In this document: piece after piece, positions 59,419 through 64,000 of the stretch
How the letters are laid out: the number at the start of each line of letters is the position of its first letter
How positions within the stretch are numbered: the stretch's first letter is position 1
Source: Paulinella micropora
Taxonomy: Eukaryota; Cercozoa; Imbricatea; Euglyphida
Reading direction: 5' to 3'
Assembly (NCBI GenBank): GCA_009731375.1
Contig: BJOX01000369.1
Coordinates: 142,207-206,206 of the forward strand
DNA length: 64,000 nt
Program-made: the position numbers and the translations under genes
Notes under the pieces: model-generated
The model's input: only the letters and a program-made list of their open reading frames with translations
What the model was told of the DNA's origin: nothing
The model's database searches: none

Positions 59419-59890
59419 CTACGTGTATTATCGCCGTGGTACTCCTGTCTATGGCATCCCGTATGGTTCCGGGGTGATCCCGTGCCGGTGGGTCTGCCTG
59501 GACCTTGGGAATTAGGGTGTCGATATGGTGTTTGTCCCTAAGATTCCGGGGGAGTTTGTGCAATAGAAGTGCTACCGCACCGCTGGGGAGTATTTGAAAC
59601 ACGGTCCTGGGGTCTCTGGGCGTTCTCTGCCATATTCGTGTACAGAGGTAGGCGTTTGTCCGGATCCCTTCTGTCCCGCCACCCAGTTCCCGGAGGATAT
59701 GGACTATGCACATCGGGTCGGGTGCTGGGTACAGGGACCATGTTCTCCTTGGTGGTCGTGGTTTGGGTACTCGGGCTGTACCGTACTGGTCCCAGTGGCG
59801 GTGGTGATATGTTAGGTTGTGGAGGATTTGGGAGTCCCTTCCCGCGTCGGTGACTTGTTTGTTGTGTATTCGATGATTCAATTGGTCCAC
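59366..59890 (-). CDS. Retrotransposon ORF2, start, with first RNase H strand
   Basis: About 174 codons from ATG 59890. The end (IIHVDGSSFPNLGNAGGFG) is the first strand of an RNase H fold with its catalytic Asp. The frame stops at 59366. The fold continues in the next frame (AILIHQEAII, then SAHQEVGGMAMAL with the catalytic Glu and SYAFTDYKG with the catalytic Asp, 59220-59380), as if one base were missing in a GGG run. Confidence 0.65.
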   Translation of the reverse strand: MDQLNHRIHNKQVTDAGRDSQILHNLTYHHRHWDQYGTARVPKPRPPRRTWSLYPAPDPMCIVHILRELGGGTEGIRTNAYLCTRIWQRTPRDPRTVFQILPSGAVALLLHKLPRNLRDKHHIDTLIPKVQADPPARDHPGTIRDAIDRSTTAIIHVDGSSFPNLGNAGGFGPS

Positions 59891-59933
59891 TGGGGCTGGT
59901 CAATGTGGCGTAGGTGCTCATCCCAGGAATCCC

Positions 59934-62900
59934 TTATGCTCGTTCCCCAGGCCTGGGTGAGGTCCTGTTCCGTGACAACGGGGACGTTGAGAGGGTATGG
60001 GTCCTCGGCTGGTGTGGGGATTTGATGGTGGGCATAGGGGTTTCTTGGGAGGTAGGGGCGTCGAGCGCACCTAGCAGAATATCCTGTCGACTATGTTGCT
60101 CCGATGCGTCGGGGGTCAGTATTGCAGCCTGGGGTCCTAGGGCGGCCACCAGCAGTTGGTGAGCCTCCCTGGGGGTGTGGAGACGCGCCCTGAATAGTTC
60201 GGCGTAATGGGCAGTAGTGTCCTGGTGACTGGGGTGGAGGCGAGGTTTGGCTTGTCTTGCTTTGCGGTATAATAGGCACCGGTCTGCATCCCATTCAGCA
60301 TTCTGGGTGGAGTGGTCCGGCATTGCCCGTAGTCTCGCGTCCATTTGACTGCGTTGATGGGTGCGGTTTAGTTGATCCCGTGCCCGGGCAATGGTGTTCG
60401 TGGCTTCTTTAAGATCCTCTTCCTGCTCCCGGGTTAGTGGTTGTATGATTTCCTTTTCTCGATGTGACCATAGCCTCATGATTGCCCTAGTCCCTGATTG
60501 GATGTCCAGGGTTCTGGCTAGTTGTTCCCATCGTTTCCACGTAAGGATTGGGTTTGGTGGTAGGTCACCTTTTGTTAGGAATCCGTGGATTTCCGTGAGG
60601 GTTTGTTGAAAGACCAGTCTTGTGGCGGGAATCTGTGTGGGTCGGCGTCGCTGGTCGCGCTGAGGTGGTGTGGTTGTGGGTTGAAGGGGTGATGTTTGGT
60701 CTCCTTGTTGTGGTGGGTGTGTGTCAGATGCAGCGGCGCGCGCTGCGGCGACTGCTCTGGTCATCAGCGCCTGTGGGCCTTGTTGGGTTGCTATGCTTGC
60801 TTGGACGCTGGTCTCGAATTTTTCCCGTTGGAGGGGCGTCCATTTCGAGGGTTTGTCTCGTGGCTCGTTCAATCTCTCGGGGTGATTATCCTGCCGGGGT
60901 TCCTGGAGCATGTCTAGTGTTCTCTTTGTTCTCCAGTTCGGTCGGGTGGGTCGGGATGTTTTAGTAGGAATGGGTTCGTCTGGATCCCCTGGTCGGTATT
61001 GCTGTTCTAATCTCATGCGGGCATTATTGAGTCTACCGCTTATCCAGTCCCCAAGGTTTGTTAGACCGTGGCGACAAAGGATGCCTGACCGAATCTTACT
61101 GTTCTCCTTTTCAATTGCATCGTAGTCTACGGGCGTGGGGGTCGTGCTATCCGAGGTGGGTTGACGAGTCGCATTGAAGTACGTTTTGTCCATTTGGAGT
61201 AACCGTGCCGCGACTTCGGCCCATTTCACGGGGGAGATTATAAGATCCTGTTTGTTGGGGTGTATGTCCGTGATCGCCTCTGGGGCGTCAGTAGCCTCCA
61301 GTTCTAGGACCCCATCTTGGGCTCCGATATCTAAATAGATCCACGTAAAGCGCGGGGGTCTTTGCGTGGTTTTAGGTTTGAGTGTGTTGTGGCGGATAAC
61401 TGGTAGGAGGACCCGTTGGGGGTTCAGCCACGGTGCTCTTGATGGCGGAAAGTAGCTCTTGTCCGGGTGGTATCGTCGATCATGTCGGAGGAGTATATTA
61501 CACTCTACTGGTTGGCAGTTGATAAGGATAGAGTGTGGTTTTCTGTGTCGAATGTGTCCTATAACCTCGTGCAGTTTCAGCGTGTACCAGCATGGGATGA
61601 GGCATACGTGGTCTTGGAACAGGATGGTTTCCATGATGTGGCGTGGACATGGCTTTGTCTGTCCCGGGTGGGAATCCAGGGAGGGGATGATTATCTTGGT
61701 ATCCATGGCTGCGGTTAAGAGCAGCATTTCTAAGACCCACTGTGCCGCTGAGGGGGGCATCTGGGTGTGGTATGTGCTCCATGGTGGGGATTTGGGGTCT
61801 GGGACGGTGATGGGGAGTTTCGGATTGGGGAGGACTTTCGGCCCCTGTGGGGTGGGATCTATGTTGGCGGCTATGCATGCAAGGCCTAGTTGGCGTTGGG
61901 TCCCGGTTAATATCGGGGAGGCAAGGCGGCCTGTGAGGGGTCGTGTTACCCATGAGGGTGGTGGTTTCGGTAGGTCGGGACATTTGGAGAGGTATTTGCG
62001 CAGGACGTGGGAATTGGAAGGTATGTGCCCGTGCTTGTACAGTGAAGATGTTTGTGTCCATGGGAGGCCGGCCGGTGCATTAAGGCGGGATTCCATATGG
62101 ACTGCCTGGTTCAGAAGAGAAAGTGCGTGTTGTGAGATCACGTGTTTGCTTCTTTGTTCTTCCTCATTGCGGACCCTGTCTGTTGGTTTACGTAGTTTCT
62201 TGATCTTCAGGGCGAGGCGGTGGTGCCAGTGTTTGGGATCTCTTTTACGTATTGGGTGGGCGTCGCAGAGGTCTTGATGTGGTAGTGGGTCGGTTGGGTT
62301 GGCAGCGGCGATGGGGGGCTGAGGCGCCATGGTGGGTTTGGATGGCTTAATCTGATTGTATACCAGTACTGTTCCATGTTTTCCTATGAATCCCCATCCC
62401 TGTTTAGGAGGGAGGATAGACAGTTTGGTATCGTCAAGGCATATCCATGTCCCGTCGGGTTGGGGGGTCAGGAATACCAGGTGGGGGAGCTCCTGGTCTG
62501 GGGCGCTCCGTCTGCAAATAGCTCCGTCTAGTGTATATCCGTGCTGACCCTTACCTCCCCAGCTATCAGGCTTGACCCAGAGTTTTTCCTGGATCGTCAA
62601 GCGAGGCGGGGGCAGATCTTTTATAACCTCGTCGCGCTGTGGTAAGGGATGTTGGCCTGGGTTGGTGTGTGTGATGGCGAACCAAAGGGTCAAGGGTCTG
62701 TTCATTAGGGACTGTTCTGTCTCAAGGATGTGGCTGCAGCGGGAGCACTTGCGGTCGTCCTGGCGTCTGCGCCAATGTTGCAGGAGGGATTCCAGGGAGA
62801 GTTGAGATCCTGGGAGGGGCCTGTCCTGGGGAGTATTCAATTCAATGATGGGATCAATGCGTTCGCTGGATGTTGATCCACCGCAAGCGTAGCATTGGCT

Positions 62901-63008
62901 GCTGGAGGTGATTTGACATTGCCATTTTGAGATTCTGTTGCTCCCATCCTGGTCTTCGATCATTCGAAGGAGAGCGTGGATACCATGCATCCCCAAGCCA
63001 CGGTACTC
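59934..63008 (-). CDS. Retrotransposon ORF1, remainder: USP fingers and His box, then unknown region
   Basis: Same frame as 63054-64000 and open for over 1000 codons. Near the start CYACGG and CSRC, about 48 residues apart, resemble the zinc-ribbon fingers of USPs. Then YTLDGAICRR, PHLVFL, TWICLDDTKLS and VLVYNQ follow the order of the USP His box (His, then W, then Asp, then Y). The following 700 or so residues are not recognised, and the last part is Arg/Gln-rich. A Gag-like, nucleic-acid-binding role is possible but nothing proves it. The stop at 59934 lies 43 nt before the next coding frame. Confidence 0.7.
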   Translation of the reverse strand, partial: EYRGLGMHGIHALLRMIEDQDGSNRISKWQCQITSSSQCYACGGSTSSERIDPIIELNTPQDRPLPGSQLSLESLLQHWRRRQDDRKCSRCSHILETEQSLMNRPLTLWFAITHTNPGQHPLPQRDEVIKDLPPPRLTIQEKLWVKPDSWGGKGQHGYTLDGAICRRSAPDQELPHLVFLTPQPDGTWICLDDTKLSILPPKQGWGFIGKHGTVLVYNQIKPSKPTMAPQPPIAAANPTDPLPHQDLCDAHPIRKRDPKHWHHRLALKIKKLRKPTDRVRNEEEQRSKHVISQHALSLLNQAVHMESRLNAPAGLPWTQTSSLYKHGHIPSNSHVLRKYLSKCPDLPKPPPSWVTRPLTGRLASPILTGTQRQLGLACIAANIDPTPQGPKVLPNPKLPITVPDPKSPPWSTYHTQMPPSAAQWVLEMLLLTAAMDTKIIIPSLDSHPGQTKPCPRHIMETILFQDHVCLIPCWYTLKLHEVIGHIRHRKPHSILINCQPVECNILLRHDRRYHPDKSYFPPSRAPWLNPQRVLLPVIRHNTLKPKTTQRPPRFTWIYLDIGAQDGVLELEATDAPEAITDIHPNKQDLIISPVKWAEVAARLLQMDKTYFNATRQPTSDSTTPTPVDYDAIEKENSKIRSGILCRHGLTNLGDWISGRLNNARMRLEQQYRPGDPDEPIPTKTSRPTRPNWRTKRTLDMLQEPRQDNHPERLNEPRDKPSKWTPLQREKFETSVQASIATQQGPQALMTRAVAAARAAASDTHPPQQGDQTSPLQPTTTPPQRDQRRRPTQIPATRLVFQQTLTEIHGFLTKGDLPPNPILTWKRWEQLARTLDIQSGTRAIMRLWSHREKEIIQPLTREQEEDLKEATNTIARARDQLNRTHQRSQMDARLRAMPDHSTQNAEWDADRCLLYRKARQAKPRLHPSHQDTTAHYAELFRARLHTPREAHQLLVAALGPQAAILTPDASEQHSRQDILLGALDAPTSQETPMPTIKSPHQPRTHTLSTSPLSRNRTSPRPGERA

Positions 63009-63053
63009 TTAGCGGGGCCCAGGTACCCATCCCTCTCTTGGGGGTCAGGATTG

Positions 63054-64000
63054 TCAGAGTATTACTGATGAGATGGAGGGTGTGTTGAGGTGAGCCCGAT
63101 TGAGGCAGTCTCTGTTGCCGGTCCATGCTTGTACAGTTTGTGGTAAGTCCCGTGTTGATGCTAATGCTTGCATGGTGGTAATGATCCAGCACATGGTTCC
63201 AGGGTTATGGATTCCTCGGCGGTTGCACGTGTTCCCTGTGGGGAGTGGCTCCTTGGACGGCTGGGTAGTGGCAGTGGACTTTCTCTTTCCCCCTACCTGC
63301 GTGTGGATATCGACATGGGGTTCCCGGGGCGGCTGTTGGCGTTTAGGCCCAAGGGGCTTTCCTCCCTTCCCTGGGGGTTGTCGATGGGAAGGCGTGGGCA
63401 ACCTCATGGTCCGCTGGGGCTCATGGTCTCTGGCTGCTGGAGTAAACTCACTGCTAATGTGTATCTTCCGCCGCCGGACTGTGACGATTCGCGGAGGCGG
63501 ATGAAGTGTCGCTTGGAGCACTTCTGCGTTTTGGTCTTTCCCGTCGCGTTTTGGTGAGCCTTCATCTCCTTCTGCGGTTGAGTCTGTCTCGTCCTGGGCT
63601 CCTAAGGCGGCCTCGGATTGGTTTTCCTCCCCCTCCGATTGGTCCACCCCTTCCGATGCGTCTTGATTTTCCTCCCTTTCCGATTCGGATTGGTTGTCAT
63701 CACCTTTCTCCTCTGATTGGTTTTTCTCCTCTTCCGATTCGTCCGCGTCTTCGGATGAGCTGGACGACGAGGTCGAGTCTGATGGGTCCTCGAGTGGACT
63801 TCGCTGTGTAGTGAATGAGACCCGTTTGACCGGAGGTCCCTGTTTTGTGGAGAGGAGTGGGGCTGGTGCCTGGCGGTGGGTCTTCAGTTGGGTAGCTGGT
63901 TCAGATTTTACCACGGCCTTGGGCGGGGGTCCCTTCTCAGTGTTCGAAGGAGCCTTGGACTTCGCTGTTCTCGGAGTCTGTGTCGGCTTTTGTGGTTTGG
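63054..64000 (-). CDS. Retrotransposon ORF1, N-terminal part with USP Cys box (5' end outside window)
   Basis: Open from the window edge to a stop at 63054. A Lys/Pro-rich start, a long Ser/Asp/Glu stretch (about 63620-63790), then a basic Pro-rich linker. It ends with GIHNPGTMCWIITTMQALAS. This matches the Cys box of ubiquitin-specific proteases (G-x-x-N-x-G-x-x-C-W/Y, then Q-A-L). The candidate nucleophile is the Cys at 63189-63191. Such proteases remove ubiquitin or cut polyproteins. Two compensating frame changes within about 60 nt separate it from the rest of the domain. Confidence 0.7.
   Translation of the reverse strand, partial: KPQKPTQTPRTAKSKAPSNTEKGPPPKAVVKSEPATQLKTHRQAPAPLLSTKQGPPVKRVSFTTQRSPLEDPSDSTSSSSSSEDADESEEEKNQSEEKGDDNQSESEREENQDASEGVDQSEGEENQSEAALGAQDETDSTAEGDEGSPKRDGKDQNAEVLQATLHPPPRIVTVRRRKIHISSEFTPAARDHEPQRTMRLPTPSHRQPPGKGGKPLGPKRQQPPREPHVDIHTQVGGKRKSTATTQPSKEPLPTGNTCNRRGIHNPGTMCWIITTMQALASTRDLPQTVQAWTGNRDCLNRAHLNTPSISSVIL

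Larger units (their letters stand above)
55386..64000 (-). mobile_element. Non-LTR retrotransposon: USP-like protease, RNase H, RT, restriction-like endonuclease
   Basis: More than 8.6 kb on the minus strand, cut by the right window edge. Order from 5': acidic N-terminus, ubiquitin-specific-protease-like domain, about 700 residues unassigned, RNase H, LINE-type RT (FADD), CCHC with RH motif, PD-x14-E endonuclease. The 3' end meets TA and ATT arrays. RNase H lies before RT; most LINEs have it after. I recall oomycete Utopia elements with RNase H upstream of RT and a restriction-like endonuclease, so that lineage is the nearest comparison. Several frame changes interrupt it. GC-rich and distinct in composition from the flanking arrays. 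Confidence 0.85.

Overview
The window is nuclear DNA of a repeat-rich eukaryote. Its genes are interrupted by many spliceosomal introns, it carries a tRNA-derived SINE, satellites and a non-LTR retrotransposon, and most bases are tri-, tetra- or hexanucleotide microsatellite. The lineage cannot be fixed from sequence alone; a protist or alga is my guess. Runs of N (four long gaps at 11784-12718, 36991-37904, 39290-40047 and 54445-54560, plus several 10-23 base gaps) mostly fall inside arrays.

Left part (about 1-17 kb, + strand). Eleven exon-like blocks with compatible intron phases form one gene (gene A). It encodes an acidic, Ser/Pro/Ala-rich protein of unknown function and ends in a 1.3 kb terminal exon (15527-16862). 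From 16.9 to 21.8 kb there is low-complexity and unique non-coding DNA and a decayed retrotransposon Gag fragment (about 19.18-20.43 kb).

Middle (23-52.6 kb, + strand). A mitochondrial crotonase-family enzyme, closest in motifs to methylglutaconyl-CoA hydratase/enoyl-CoA hydratase, is spread over about 29.4 kb. Seventeen short exons (24-193 nt) join in frame and in phase, from an ATG at 23177 to a stop at 52567. One exon, carrying the NGAAF segment, is missing and probably lies in the 39290-40047 gap. About 97 percent of the gene is intron, largely microsatellite.

The most unusual pattern crosses both genes. Most exons are echoed by truncated copies in the neighbouring introns. Copies upstream of an exon usually carry the acceptor plus the exon's 5' part. 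Copies downstream usually carry the exon's 3' part plus the donor. One intact exon usually remains between the two series. Microsatellite units near exon ends often resemble the splice site itself (GTAT, GTAA or TAAG after donors; CTAT, CCTA or CATA ending in AG before acceptors). One 168-bp satellite is made of exon echoes.

Right part (55.4-64 kb, - strand). A non-LTR retrotransposon runs off the right edge. It reads, in order, a ubiquitin-specific-protease-like domain, a long unknown region, an RNase H placed upstream of the reverse transcriptase, the LINE-type reverse transcriptase, and a CCHC/restriction-like endonuclease. Several frame changes interrupt it; two look like single missing bases in G or C runs, so decay and consensus error cannot be told apart here.
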